From assembly GCA_963708795.1 (NCBI GenBank), contig CAVPUH010000008.1:186001-250000 (forward strand): DNA of 64,000 nt, given 5' to 3'. The notes beneath the pieces were generated by a model. It saw only the letters and a program-made list of their open reading frames with translations. It was not told the DNA's origin and ran no database searches. This document shows, piece after piece, positions 8,908 to 17,293 of this stretch (position 1 is its first letter; each line of letters opens with the position of its first letter). The translations under genes and the position numbers were made by a program. Source of the stretch: DAIQRJ01 sp963708795. GTDB taxonomy: Bacteria > Actinomycetota > Actinomycetes > Propionibacteriales > DAIQRJ01.

Positions 8908-10755
8908 TCAGATCGAGCCGCCGATCACGGGCGGTGCTGCGTCGTCGTCCCGCGCACCCCAGATGTCCTCGTCCTCGATGAGCCAGGTCTGGTGCTCGGA
9001 GGCCTGACCGCCGGCGCCGCCACCCCCCATCATCGGCGCCATCATGCCGCCGCCGGCACTTCCGCCACCGCTGCCGCTTCCGGCGCCGCCGTTTCCAGCG
9101 CCGCTGCTACCGCTAGTGCCTGTGCCTCCCCCGGCGGTCGATCCGCCGGCGCCGAGTGCTGCCAGGTTCCCGCCAGCCGACCCTCCGCCTCCGAGTGACC
9201 CACCGCCGAGGCCGGAGCCGCTCGATCCGGATCCACCGGCACCCACGCCGCCGAAGCCGCCGATACCGCCCGACCCGGTGCCGGCACCGAGTCCGCTCGA
9301 GCCGGCGCCCAAAGAGCCGTACGCGCCGCCGGCACTCGACGTCCCGAACGCACCGCCACCGGCCCCACTGGCGTCGTAGCGGGCCAGGTCGCCGCCGGTG
9401 TCGACATCGGTGGCCCCGTCTGTCCACCCGGATGAACCGGCACCGTAGGAGCCGTCACCGTAGGAGCCGCCACCGTAGGACCCGCCGGCACCGCCGAAGG
9501 AGCCCGCCACGCCCGACGTCGATCCGGAACCGCCCACCCCGTAGGAGCCGCCCCCCGATCCGCCGGAACCGTACGTGCCTGAGCCATAGGAACTGCCGCC
9601 AGATCCGTAAGAACCCGAGCCCGAACCGGAGGAGCCACCGGCCGAAATACCGCCGGTTCCGGGGCCGTACGAACCGCCACCGGTCCCGACGCCGCCGTTG
9701 CCGCCCCCGAGATCCGTGCCACCCGTGCCGCCCAGGTCGGTGCCACCCGTGCCACCCAGGTCGGTGCCACCCGTGCCACCCAGGTCGGTGCCACCCGTGC
9801 CACCGAGGTCGGTTCCGCCTGTGCCGCCTGTGCCACCCAGGTCAGGCGAGGCGAAGTGGTTGCCCGCGGCACCGGATCCACTGACGCCGCCGACGCTCCC
9901 GCCGCCGCCGAACCCACCGCCCCCGCCACCGGCGCCGCCACCACCGAGACCGCCGGTGTCTGGCATACCGCCGGTCGAACTCAAGGTCGGGGCCTGCGGG
10001 GCGGCGCTCATGCTCTTCGTCAGGTCCTGGTACTTCGCGGCCAGGTCGTTGCCGGCCCGCCGGCAGTCGTTCTGTTCGCTGGTGTTGTACTCCTTCGCCT
10101 CGAACGCCTTGACCGCCTCGTCCCAGTCCTTCGGCAACGGGTGTGAGACCAGGAAGTCGCTCGCGTCGTCGGTCTGGATGTTGTGCGATCTCATGAAGTC
10201 GACGAAGCCGTCGCCGTTGATGTCGCCGTGGACGACGCCGCCGTCATCGCGAACCTCGTAGTTGAAGTGCAGTGGGTTGTCGTACCACTTCCACCACCAG
10301 CCGTTGCCCTTCTGCCACGGCAGTCCCGGCGCCTTGGACGTGCCCGTGTAGGTCGTGATGTGCGCGCCGAAGTCGGTGAAGACCTGCTTGTAGCCTCGGT
10401 CGGTGCTCGCTGGGGCGAACGAGCTCGCCCCGCCCGCTGCCGGAGCCTGGTTGTCGGAATCGGCGTGATGGGCGATCGCACGTGCGAAGGCGACCACCTT
10501 CTCGACGTTCTTCGAGAACTCGTCGGCGGCCTTCCCCTCCCAACCCTTGAGGAGTTGGGTCAGTGCGCTGTCGAGATCGTCGGCCACGCCCGTGGCCTGC
10601 GTGCCGACGCCCTGCCAGGCCTCGGCATTCGTGGTCATCGAGGAAGCACTCGGGACCGATCGGGAGGAGTCGTCGGGAAGGTCGCACCCCGAGAACCGCT
10701 CCCCCCGCAACAGCAGGATCACGTTGGCCTGCTTCACGCTGTCGAACTCACCCAC
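8908..10755 (-). CDS. Gly-rich WXG100-like protein, probable type VII substrate
   Basis: A 615-residue protein in three parts. Residues 1-110 are helical and contain a WEG turn (LLKGWEGKAADEF), as in WXG100/PPE-like ESX substrates. Residues 110-250 form a Trp-rich conserved domain (NGWWWKWYDNPLHFNY) with DINGDGFVDF, which looks like a calcium-binding loop. From about 260 to 590 it is almost only Gly, Ser, Thr and Ala, including a GGTGGTDL repeat. It ends with an acidic aromatic motif, EHQTWLIEDEDIWGA. AGGGGA precedes GTG 10755. No signal peptide is present. It follows the small helical gene by 55 bp. No ESX secretion machinery is in the window, so export by type VII is inference. Confidence 0.7.
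   Translation of the reverse strand: MGEFDSVKQANVILLLRGERFSGCDLPDDSSRSVPSASSMTTNAEAWQGVGTQATGVADDLDSALTQLLKGWEGKAADEFSKNVEKVVAFARAIAHHADSDNQAPAAGGASSFAPASTDRGYKQVFTDFGAHITTYTGTSKAPGLPWQKGNGWWWKWYDNPLHFNYEVRDDGGVVHGDINGDGFVDFMRSHNIQTDDASDFLVSHPLPKDWDEAVKAFEAKEYNTSEQNDCRRAGNDLAAKYQDLTKSMSAAPQAPTLSSTGGMPDTGGLGGGGAGGGGGGFGGGGSVGGVSGSGAAGNHFASPDLGGTGGTGGTDLGGTGGTDLGGTGGTDLGGTGGTDLGGTGGTDLGGGNGGVGTGGGSYGPGTGGISAGGSSGSGSGSYGSGGSSYGSGTYGSGGSGGGSYGVGGSGSTSGVAGSFGGAGGSYGGGSYGDGSYGAGSSGWTDGATDVDTGGDLARYDASGAGGGAFGTSSAGGAYGSLGAGSSGLGAGTGSGGIGGFGGVGAGGSGSSGSGLGGGSLGGGGSAGGNLAALGAGGSTAGGGTGTSGSSGAGNGGAGSGSGGGSAGGGMMAPMMGGGGAGGQASEHQTWLIEDEDIWGARDDDAAPPVIGGSI
9709..9828. repeat. Five tandem 24-bp repeats inside the Gly-rich gene
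   Basis: Units begin at 9709, 9733, 9757, 9781 and 9805. The three central copies are identical; the outer two differ at a few positions. A half unit follows up to about 9845. The repeats are in frame and encode GGTGGTDL on the minus strand. Identical DNA rather than only identical protein points to recent expansion by slippage. Confidence 0.9.
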
Positions 10756-10810
10756 GTCGATTCCCCTGTCTGTCTGGCGATCCGCTGCTCACGTCGTGCA
10801 CCTCGCTCGG

Positions 10811-11185
10811 TCAGGTCACCGGTGGACCGGCGGTCCCGCCGTCGTCCGACATCGACTCCGCCAGTGCCTTGTCGACGTCGGCTACCGACGCATCGGCCAA
10901 GGCCTCGGCGGTCTGGTAGTTCTTCGCGATCGCCGCGCTGGTCTGACGAACGTCGTCGAGCAGCCCCGCCAGGGCTTGGAAGGCGGTGCGGTAGGTGTCG
11001 AGTTTCGCGGCGTACCCGCTGTCGGCCGACGTGGCGGCGGCGAAACTGCCGAAGCTGGGCGCGGCGACGGTGGCGCGGCCGAGCCGTCCGGCTGCGAAGT
11101 CGGGCTTGATCCAGTCGTCGTGCAACTTCGCGACCGCCTTGGCGAAGTCGTCGATCTCGCCCGGCGTGACCTGCACATCACCCAT
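10811..11185 (-). CDS. Small helical ESX/WXG100-related protein
   Basis: A 124-residue, mostly helical, Ala-rich protein of unrecognised family. It begins MGDVQVTPGEIDDFAKAVAK and has a central Trp (DDWIKPDF) and a long amphipathic second half (YRTAFQALAGLLDDVRQTSA), the general look of PE/WXG100-type ESX partners, though without a clear WXG turn. GGGAGG precedes ATG 11185. It lies 55 bp upstream of the Gly-rich protein in the same direction, so the pair is probably one operon and may form a heterodimer; this is inference. Confidence 0.6.
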   Translation of the reverse strand: MGDVQVTPGEIDDFAKAVAKLHDDWIKPDFAAGRLGRATVAAPSFGSFAAATSADSGYAAKLDTYRTAFQALAGLLDDVRQTSAAIAKNYQTAEALADASVADVDKALAESMSDDGGTAGPPVT

Positions 11186-11373
11186 CGCGGGCCTCCCGGC
11201 TCAGCATCGGTACATCGCGCCGCTCAGGTGTCGGCGGCCATCGGATCCGTCGCCACGACGCTAGACGAGCCGGCCGCGCCGACGTCGATCCGTGGGACCG
11301 GCCTGTGGACAACGCCACGGGGCCCGAGCCACCCCACGATCGGCCCGTTTGCGTCGATCAGCAGACTGGAGTC

Positions 11374-11796
11374 ATGACAGCTCAACGCATCTCCAAGACC
11401 GACGCACAGTGGCGTGAGGAACTCACCCGCGCGGAGTACAAGGTCCTGCGCGAGGCCGGTACCGAGCGAGCCTTCACGGGCGAACTCACCGACAACAAGG
11501 CCGTCGGCATCTACCGGTGTCGCGCCTGCGGCACCGAACTCTTCCGGTCCGACCAGAAGTTCGAATCGCACTGCGGGTGGCCGTCCTTCTTCAGCCCACT
11601 CGCCGGTGACCGCATCGTCGAGATCGAGGACCGCTCGTTCGGCAGTGTGCGCACCGAGGTCCGCTGTGCGGCGTGTGATTCCCACCTGGGCCACGTGTTC
11701 GCGGGTGAGGGTTACGACACGCCCACCGACCTGCGCTACTGCATCAACTCGATCAGCATGACCTTCGAGCCGGCGGGCGAGAACGCCGCGGGCTGA
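11374..11796 (+). CDS. msrB: Peptide-methionine (R)-S-oxide reductase MsrB
   Basis: A 140-residue MsrB that reduces the R-sulfoxide of methionine in damaged proteins. Both zinc CxxC pairs are visible (CRACG and CAACD). The substrate motif is SHCGWPSFF, and the catalytic cysteine is in RYCINS near the C-terminus. ATG 11374 follows a CTGGAG box; the 23 codons upstream are not family-like. It is convergent with hemQ, whose stop is only 14 bp away. Confidence 0.95.
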   Translation: MTAQRISKTDAQWREELTRAEYKVLREAGTERAFTGELTDNKAVGIYRCRACGTELFRSDQKFESHCGWPSFFSPLAGDRIVEIEDRSFGSVRTEVRCAACDSHLGHVFAGEGYDTPTDLRYCINSISMTFEPAGENAAG

Positions 11797-11810
11797 CCCG
11801 GCGAAGGGAC

Positions 11811-12518
11811 CTAGGGCAGCGCCCCGACGAGGTCGGCGATCTCACGGCGCCGGCCGGAGTAGAACGGCAGCTCCTCGCGCACGTGACGGCGGGCGCTGCT
11901 GGCCCGCAGGTGGCGCATGAGGTCGACGATCCGGTGGAGTTCGTCGGCCTCGAACGCGAGGATCCACTCGTAATCGCCGAGGGCGAAGCTGGCGACGGTG
12001 TTGGCCCGGACGTCGGCGTACTCCCGCGCCATCTGGCCGTGTTCGCGCAGCATGTCCCGGCGCTCCTCGTCCGGCAGGAGATACCACTCGTACGAGCGCA
12101 CGAACGGGTACACGCAGATGTAGGCACGTGCTTCCTCGCCGGCCAGGAACGCCGGCACGTGGCTCTTGTTGAACTCCGCCGGCCGGTGCAGTGCGGCGTT
12201 CGACCAGACCGGCGTCAGCGACCGGCCGAGTGCGGTCCGGCGGAACCGGGAGTATGCGTCCTGCAGTGCGTCGATGGTCTCGGCGTGCCACCACACCAGG
12301 ATGTCGGCATCGGCACGAAGCCCGGCGACGTCGTACCAGCCGCGAATCACCACGTCGGCGTCGGCGAGGTCGCCCTGCAGGGCCTCGACCTCCTTGACCA
12401 GCAGGGACCGGTCGGAGTCGCCGAGCGGCGTCGACACCGCGAACACCGACCACATCGTGTAGCGGATGACGTTGTTGAGGTCGCGAGCCTTGGGACGGGC
12501 GGGAACGGCGTCGGTCAT
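11811..12518 (-). CDS. hemQ: Coproheme decarboxylase HemQ
   Basis: A 235-residue chlorite-dismutase-family protein. In Actinobacteria it decarboxylates coproheme to protoheme in the last step of the coproporphyrin-dependent pathway. Characteristic segments are YTMWSVF at the start, GWYDVAGLRADADILVWW near residue 60, and YPFVRSYEWYLLPDEERRDMLREHG, which holds the haem-proximal region. ATG 12518 matches the usual start. It is the last gene of hemE-hemY-hemQ, 43 bp after hemY. Haem synthesis here also needs the ferrochelatase at 39-40 kb. Confidence 0.93.
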   Translation of the reverse strand: MTDAVPARPKARDLNNVIRYTMWSVFAVSTPLGDSDRSLLVKEVEALQGDLADADVVIRGWYDVAGLRADADILVWWHAETIDALQDAYSRFRRTALGRSLTPVWSNAALHRPAEFNKSHVPAFLAGEEARAYICVYPFVRSYEWYLLPDEERRDMLREHGQMAREYADVRANTVASFALGDYEWILAFEADELHRIVDLMRHLRASSARRHVREELPFYSGRRREIADLVGALP

Positions 12519-12561
12519 GAGGCCATGATCCCCGCTCCCCGGCGGACCTTGTCGCGGGGGT

Positions 12562-13980
12562 TCACGCACCCGTGAGGTCGGCGACCGCCCGTTCGGCGCT
12601 CGCGATGCAGGCGGGGATGCCCACGCCGTCGTAGGCGGCGCCCGCGATCGCCAACGAGGGAACTCCGGCCACTGCCGCTCGGATGCGCTCGACCCGCTCG
12701 AGATGCCCGACCGTGTACTGGGGAAGGCCACCGCCCCAGCGGGTGACGCCGGCGTCGACCACCTCGCCCAGTCCGACTCCGTCGGTGCCGAGGACGTGGT
12801 CGAGATCCGATCGGGCCAGTTCGATCAACTCCTCGTCCGGGCGCTGGAGCACCTGTTCGTCGCCTCGGCGTCCGATCGACGCCCGGACGACGACGACACC
12901 GTTCGGCGCGTGCTCCGCCAGCCACGGCCACTTGGTGGTCGAGTAGGTCCCGCCCTTCACCGCCGCCAGGCTGCCGGCGCCGGCCAGGAACCCGGACCCG
13001 GCCAACGTCGAGTCCCGGCGGACCGCCAACGTCACGATCGCCATGCTGGCATAGGGAATCTCCGCCAAGGCGTGCGCGGCGACCGGCACTTCAGCGCTGA
13101 ACAGCCGAGCAGCGGGCGCGGCCGGGCAGGCGAGGACCACCGCATCGGCCCGTACGAGTTCGGGATCCCGAGTCGAGCCGCAGACCAGCTCCCATCCGTC
13201 CGCCGCTCGCCGGAGCTCTCGCACCGTCACCCCCGTGCGTACCCGGGCGCCCGCGTCCTCGGCGGCCGCACGAACAGCCGCGGCCAACTCGTGCACGCCA
13301 CCCTCGATCCCGGCGAACACCGGCGCCGGCGGTCGATCAGGCTCGCCTGCCTTCGGGGCCGCCGGGGTGGCGGCGCGCACGGCGTCGATGAGCGTGGACC
13401 CCTCGACCAGTGCCGGCCAGAGCTGTGGCAGGCACGCCTGCAGGGAGAGCTCCTCCGCCCGCCCGGCATAGACACCGCCGAGCAGTGGTTCGACCAACCG
13501 ATCCACCACCGTGGTCCCCATCCGAGCGGTGATCGCGGCCCCGACGGAGACGTCCGCCGTCGGAGGTTCGACCGCCGCGTCAACCGTGCGTCGTACGCGG
13601 GCCAACTCGGTCCCGCTCAGGATGCCCGTCTCGGCCAGGTCGTCCAGATCGCCCGGCACTCCCTGCACCATCGGCCGCGGGAAGCGCCGCAACGCGCCGC
13701 GCGCCCACAGCGCCGCCCGGGTCGTGCCGGGATCGCGCAACCGATCGCCCAGTCCGACCTCGCGAGCGAGCGACAACGCCTCCGGCCGGCGAGCGAGCAT
13801 CGCCTCGGCGCCGAGGTCGACCGGCATTCCGGCGATCGACCCGCCGAGCAGCTTGCCGCCCGTGCGGGGCGAGCCCTCGAGCAGTTCGACCCGGTACCCA
13901 CGCTTCGCGAGCCGCAACGCCGCCGTCAGCCCGGCGATGCCGCCACCGACGACCACGACATGGGCGCCCGGAACGATCAC
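12562..13980 (-). CDS. hemY: Coproporphyrinogen/protoporphyrinogen III oxidase HemY
   Basis: A 472-residue FAD-dependent oxidase (also named CgoX). The dinucleotide-binding motif VVVVGGGIAGLTAALRLAKRG is at the N-terminus, followed by the second FAD contact GGKLLGG. Near the C-terminus TRWGGGLPQYTVGHLERV and IAGAAYDGVGIPACIASAERA are typical. The GTG start at 13980 overlaps the hemE stop in a GTGA, so translation is coupled. With HemQ downstream, the physiological substrate is most likely coproporphyrinogen III; that rests on pathway knowledge, not on a residue seen here. Confidence 0.93.
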   Translation of the reverse strand: MIVPGAHVVVVGGGIAGLTAALRLAKRGYRVELLEGSPRTGGKLLGGSIAGMPVDLGAEAMLARRPEALSLAREVGLGDRLRDPGTTRAALWARGALRRFPRPMVQGVPGDLDDLAETGILSGTELARVRRTVDAAVEPPTADVSVGAAITARMGTTVVDRLVEPLLGGVYAGRAEELSLQACLPQLWPALVEGSTLIDAVRAATPAAPKAGEPDRPPAPVFAGIEGGVHELAAAVRAAAEDAGARVRTGVTVRELRRAADGWELVCGSTRDPELVRADAVVLACPAAPAARLFSAEVPVAAHALAEIPYASMAIVTLAVRRDSTLAGSGFLAGAGSLAAVKGGTYSTTKWPWLAEHAPNGVVVVRASIGRRGDEQVLQRPDEELIELARSDLDHVLGTDGVGLGEVVDAGVTRWGGGLPQYTVGHLERVERIRAAVAGVPSLAIAGAAYDGVGIPACIASAERAVADLTGA

Positions 13981-15074
13981 CTCGCAGCGACCGGCTGCTC
14001 GTGCACCCACTCCGTGAGGCGGCTCAGGACGTCGGGATCCGTGCTGGGCAGGACGCCGTGACCGAGGTTGAACACGTGGCCGGGTGCGCTTGCTCCGTCG
14101 GCCAGGACGCGCTCCGCAGCCGAGCGCAGCGCGTCCCACGGCGCGAACAGCAGTGCCGGGTCGAGGTTGCCCTGCACCGGGTGCGTGCCGCCCGTCCGCT
14201 CGACGGCGGCACTAAGCGGTACCCGCCAGTCGACACCGACCACGTCGTTGCCGGCTTCGGTCATCGCCGCCAGCAGTTCACCGGTCCCGACACCGAAGTG
14301 GATCCCGGGGACCGCGAGCGCCCGGACGGTGTCGAAGATGCGCGTCGTGTGCGGCAACACGAACCTGCGGTAGTCGGCCTCCGACAGCGCTCCCGCCCAC
14401 GAGTCGAACACCTGGACCGCTCCGGCGCCGGCACGCACCTGCTCGCCCACGAAGGTGGCCGCGATGTCCGCGAGCTTCCCGGCGAAGGCGTGCCACGTCT
14501 CGGGAGCGCCGTACATCATCGCCTTGGTGTGCAGGTGGTCCCGGCTCGGTCCGCCCTCGATCAGGTAGCTGGCCAGGGTGAACGGTCCCCCGCAGAACCC
14601 GATCACCGGAGTGGCCGCACCGAGCTCGGCGACCAGGAGCCGGACCGCGTCGGCCACCGGCCCCACCTGCTCGGCATCGAGCGCGGGGAACGCGGCCACG
14701 GCATCGTCGTCGCGGATCGGCGACGCGACCACCGGTCCGACACCGGGCTCGATCGTCACGCCGACGCCGGCCGCGGCGAGCGGCACGACGATGTCGGAGA
14801 AGAGGACGGCGGCGTCGACGCCGTGGCGGCGAACCGGCTGCATCGTGATCTCGGCGACGAGGTCGGGCCGGAAGCACGACTCGAGCATGCCGATCCCGGC
14901 CCGGAGCTTGCGATACTCCGGCAGGGACCTGCCCGCTTGGCGCATGTACCAGACCGGGTGGCGCTCGACCGGGAGGCCGCGGCACGCGCGGAGCAGGACC
15001 GACGTCGGCTCCGGGGCGTCGGCTGACGCACGCTCGTCGGTCGGTTCGAGAAGGTCGGCAGGCTGCTCGGGCAC
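13977..15074 (-). CDS. hemE: Uroporphyrinogen decarboxylase HemE
   Basis: A 365-residue decarboxylase converting uroporphyrinogen III to coproporphyrinogen III. The signature PVWYMRQAGRSLPEYR and the second motif IGFCGGPFTLASYLIEGG are intact, with the catalytic Asp in LFSDIVVPL. The N-terminus carries about 25 acidic residues before the domain. GTG 15074 is preceded by TAGCCT and 6 nt, so this first gene of the hem operon is probably transcribed without a leader. It is divergent from the DUF3000 gene across 85 bp. Confidence 0.95.
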   Translation of the reverse strand: MPEQPADLLEPTDERASADAPEPTSVLLRACRGLPVERHPVWYMRQAGRSLPEYRKLRAGIGMLESCFRPDLVAEITMQPVRRHGVDAAVLFSDIVVPLAAAGVGVTIEPGVGPVVASPIRDDDAVAAFPALDAEQVGPVADAVRLLVAELGAATPVIGFCGGPFTLASYLIEGGPSRDHLHTKAMMYGAPETWHAFAGKLADIAATFVGEQVRAGAGAVQVFDSWAGALSEADYRRFVLPHTTRIFDTVRALAVPGIHFGVGTGELLAAMTEAGNDVVGVDWRVPLSAAVERTGGTHPVQGNLDPALLFAPWDALRSAAERVLADGASAPGHVFNLGHGVLPSTDPDVLSRLTEWVHEQPVAAR

Positions 15075-15080
15075 CCGAGC

Positions 15081-15086
15081 AGGCTA
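15081..15086 (-). promoter_or_regulatory. -10 box for leaderless hemE
   Basis: TAGCCT on the minus strand, then 6 nt, then GTG 15074. No ribosome binding site is present. Confidence 0.5.
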
Positions 15087-15146
15087 GCGACGAGTCGGCC
15101 GATGAGCTGCGGCGCGTCGCACGGCGTCGGTGTCCGCGTCCCGACA

Positions 15147-15152
15147 TAGGCT
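15147..15152 (+). promoter_or_regulatory. -10 box for leaderless DUF3000 gene
   Basis: TAGGCT, then 7 nt, then GTG 15160. No ribosome binding site is visible. It faces away from the hemE -10 box in the same 85-bp gap. Confidence 0.5.
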
Positions 15153-15159
15153 CCCCCTC

Positions 15160-15759
15160 GTGCCCACGGTGAGGGGTTCTGTCCAGAACTTCGATGATGC
15201 AGTCGCGGCGATCCGCGCTGTCCGACTGCGCCCGGAACTCCAGTGGGAAGAGGCGCCTGCACCCACCCGGATCGCCCCTCACACGGTCGCGATCACAGCC
15301 GATGTGGTGGTCGGCGACGACGAACTCGCCACCGGCCGACTGGTGCTGCTGCACGACCCGGCCGGCCACGAGGCCTGGGAAGGCACCTTCCGGCTGGTCG
15401 CCTACGTGCGGGCCGATGTCGAGGCGGAACTGGTGACGGATGCGCTGCTCGGCACGGTCGCGTGGTCCTGGCTGACCGAGGCCCTGACCGTCCGCGGTGC
15501 CGACCAGCACGCGCTCTCGGGCACGGTCACGCGCGTGTCGAGCGAGGGCTTCGGCGGCATGGTGGAGGACCCGGCCCAGGCGCAGGTGGAGATCCGTGCG
15601 TCGTGGACGCCGACCGCGCTGTGCGAGGACGACTCGGATCCTGATCTGATCGCCGGTCACGTGCTGGCGTGGGGTGACCTGATGGCGACCGCCGCCGGGC
15701 TCCCGAGCGTCCCCGACGGCGTGTCGACGCTGCAGCCTCGCCGGCGTGCCCGCTTCTGA
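15160..15759 (+). CDS. DUF3000 family protein
   Basis: A 199-residue conserved actinobacterial protein of unknown function. It is recognised from its order (DUF3000, then rnd, then thiolase, in many actinobacteria) and from segments such as VRLRPELQWEEAPAPTRIAPHTVAI and the C-terminal VLAWGDLMATAAGLPSVPDGVSTLQPRRR. It is soluble with no motif that suggests catalysis. The GTG at 15160 is chosen because a TAGGCT -10 box lies 7 nt upstream; GTG 15169 is an alternative. It is followed 55 bp later by rnd, which has its own leaderless promoter. Confidence 0.8.
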   Translation: MPTVRGSVQNFDDAVAAIRAVRLRPELQWEEAPAPTRIAPHTVAITADVVVGDDELATGRLVLLHDPAGHEAWEGTFRLVAYVRADVEAELVTDALLGTVAWSWLTEALTVRGADQHALSGTVTRVSSEGFGGMVEDPAQAQVEIRASWTPTALCEDDSDPDLIAGHVLAWGDLMATAAGLPSVPDGVSTLQPRRRARF

Positions 15760-15789
15760 CGTCGGCCGAGCTGATCGCCCGGACGCCGG

Positions 15790-15805
15790 GTTACCCACGG
15801 GTAAC
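15790..15805. promoter_or_regulatory. 16-bp palindrome overlapping the rnd -10 box
   Basis: GTTACCC-AC-GGGTAAC is a perfect inverted repeat with 7-bp arms. Its right arm covers the first bases of the TAACAT -10 box, an ideal place for a repressor. No regulator family is recognised. Confidence 0.5.
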
Positions 15806-15807
15806 AT
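15802..15807 (+). promoter_or_regulatory. -10 box for leaderless rnd
   Basis: TAACAT, then 7 nt, then GTG 15815. There is no ribosome binding site. Confidence 0.5.
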
Positions 15808-15814
15808 CGACCGG

Positions 15815-17293
15815 GTGAGTGCGTCCGTGCAGCCGACCGACCTCCCCGATGTGACGGAGACCGACACCCCCGACGCCGCGCCCGCGGCGACCCCACTCCT
15901 CCTCCCGCGCGACGGCGTCCCCGAGGTGGTCACGTCCCCGGATGCACTGCGGAGAGCGGTGGCCGCCATCGCCGGCGGCACCGGTCCGATCGCGATCGAC
16001 GCGGAACGCGCGTCCGGCTACCGCTACTCCATGCGCGCCTACCTGGTCCAGCTCCGCCGGGCCGGCAGCGGCACGTGGCTGATCGACCCGATCGCGTGTC
16101 CCGACCTGTCCGAGCTCGGTGCGGTCATCCGTGACGTCGAATGGGTCCTGCACGCAGCGAACCAGGACCTCGCGTGCCTGGCCGAGATCGGGCTGGTGCC
16201 GACCCGGCTGTTCGACACCGAACTCGCCGGCCGCCTGCTCAACCGTGAACGGGTCGGCCTCGGACCGCTCGTCGAAGCGACCCTCGGCCTCGCGCTCGAG
16301 AAGGGTCACTCAGCCGCCGACTGGTCCCGCCGCCCGCTGCCCGAGCCGTGGCTCGTGTACGCCGCGCTCGACGTCGAGGTGCTCGTCGAGTTGCGCGACA
16401 TCCTCGCCGACGAGTTGGTGACCACGGGCAAGGACGAATGGGCGAGGCAGGAGTTCGCCCACGTCATCGCCCAGGCTGCCCAACCGCCGACCGTGCGAGC
16501 GGAGCCCTGGCGACGGACCTCGGGCATCCACAAGACCCGCGATCGGCGGCAGTTGGCCGCCATCCGCGCGCTGTGGACAGAACGTGACGCCGTCGCGCGT
16601 CGACGTGACCTGTCCCCGTCGCGCCTGCTCACCGATCAGGCGATCGTCGAGGCCGGGACGTCGGAACTCGACACGCCCGCCGAGCTCGGCCGGATCCGCG
16701 GGTTCACGGGGCGCAACGGAGGGCGTGCCGACATCGGCCGGTGGTGGGACGTCCTCGTCCAGACCCGCAAACTCGGCGAGGACCAGCTCCCCACCCCGAC
16801 CGCCAAACCGGGGGACGGCCCGCCGCCGCCGCGGGTCTGGGACCGGCAACGCCCGGACGCCGCCGCCCGCCTGAAGCGCTGCCGCGCCGTGGTGCTCGAC
16901 CTGGCCGAGCAGCACAACGTCCCCGCGGAGAACCTCATCACCCCCGAGTTCGTGCGCCGGCTGGCGTGGTCGCCACCAGAGCCGACGAGCGCAGGCGTCT
17001 CCCGCCGGCTGTCTGCTGACGGTGCGCGGCCCTGGCAGATCGATCTGGTCGCCCAGGGTCTGGCCCAGGCGCTGCCGACCCCGCCCGCCCCGGCTGCGGC
17101 ACCCTCTGTCGAAGGCATCGGCGGCGAGATCCCGGTGGCGAGACCCCCGGCGGCGTTTCGTGACCGGGCCGGCAAACGGCCGCTCGTTGCGCGACGTCGT
17201 CGTCGTCGACGCCGTCCGCACCCCGTTCGGGCGTGCGGGTGGCGTGTACGCAGGCACCCGGGCCGACGATCTGATCGTCCGTTGTCTGCGTGA
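15815..17293 (+). CDS. rnd: Ribonuclease D-like 3'-5' exonuclease with HRDC domain
   Basis: An RNase D-type DEDD exonuclease that trims structured RNA ends. Exo motifs are IAIDAERASGY, VLHAANQDLACL and YAALDVEVLVELRDIL; an HRDC domain follows (RLKRCRAVVLDLAEQHNVPAENLITPEFVRRLAW). The first acid motif reads DAER, as in many actinobacterial members. The literal frame runs to 17293 and its last 45 codons are an Arg-rich shadow of fadA. Adding one C to the run at 17144-17148 would instead end the protein at 17163 with a GTGA overlap to fadA, which I think is the true end. A leaderless promoter and a palindrome lie at the start. Confidence 0.88.
   Translation: MSASVQPTDLPDVTETDTPDAAPAATPLLLPRDGVPEVVTSPDALRRAVAAIAGGTGPIAIDAERASGYRYSMRAYLVQLRRAGSGTWLIDPIACPDLSELGAVIRDVEWVLHAANQDLACLAEIGLVPTRLFDTELAGRLLNRERVGLGPLVEATLGLALEKGHSAADWSRRPLPEPWLVYAALDVEVLVELRDILADELVTTGKDEWARQEFAHVIAQAAQPPTVRAEPWRRTSGIHKTRDRRQLAAIRALWTERDAVARRRDLSPSRLLTDQAIVEAGTSELDTPAELGRIRGFTGRNGGRADIGRWWDVLVQTRKLGEDQLPTPTAKPGDGPPPPRVWDRQRPDAAARLKRCRAVVLDLAEQHNVPAENLITPEFVRRLAWSPPEPTSAGVSRRLSADGARPWQIDLVAQGLAQALPTPPAPAAAPSVEGIGGEIPVARPPAAFRDRAGKRPLVARRRRRRRRPHPVRACGWRVRRHPGRRSDRPLSA

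Noticed and set aside
9709..9845. Possible CRISPR array
   Set aside because: The 24-bp units are contiguous with no spacers and encode an in-frame Gly-rich repeat.
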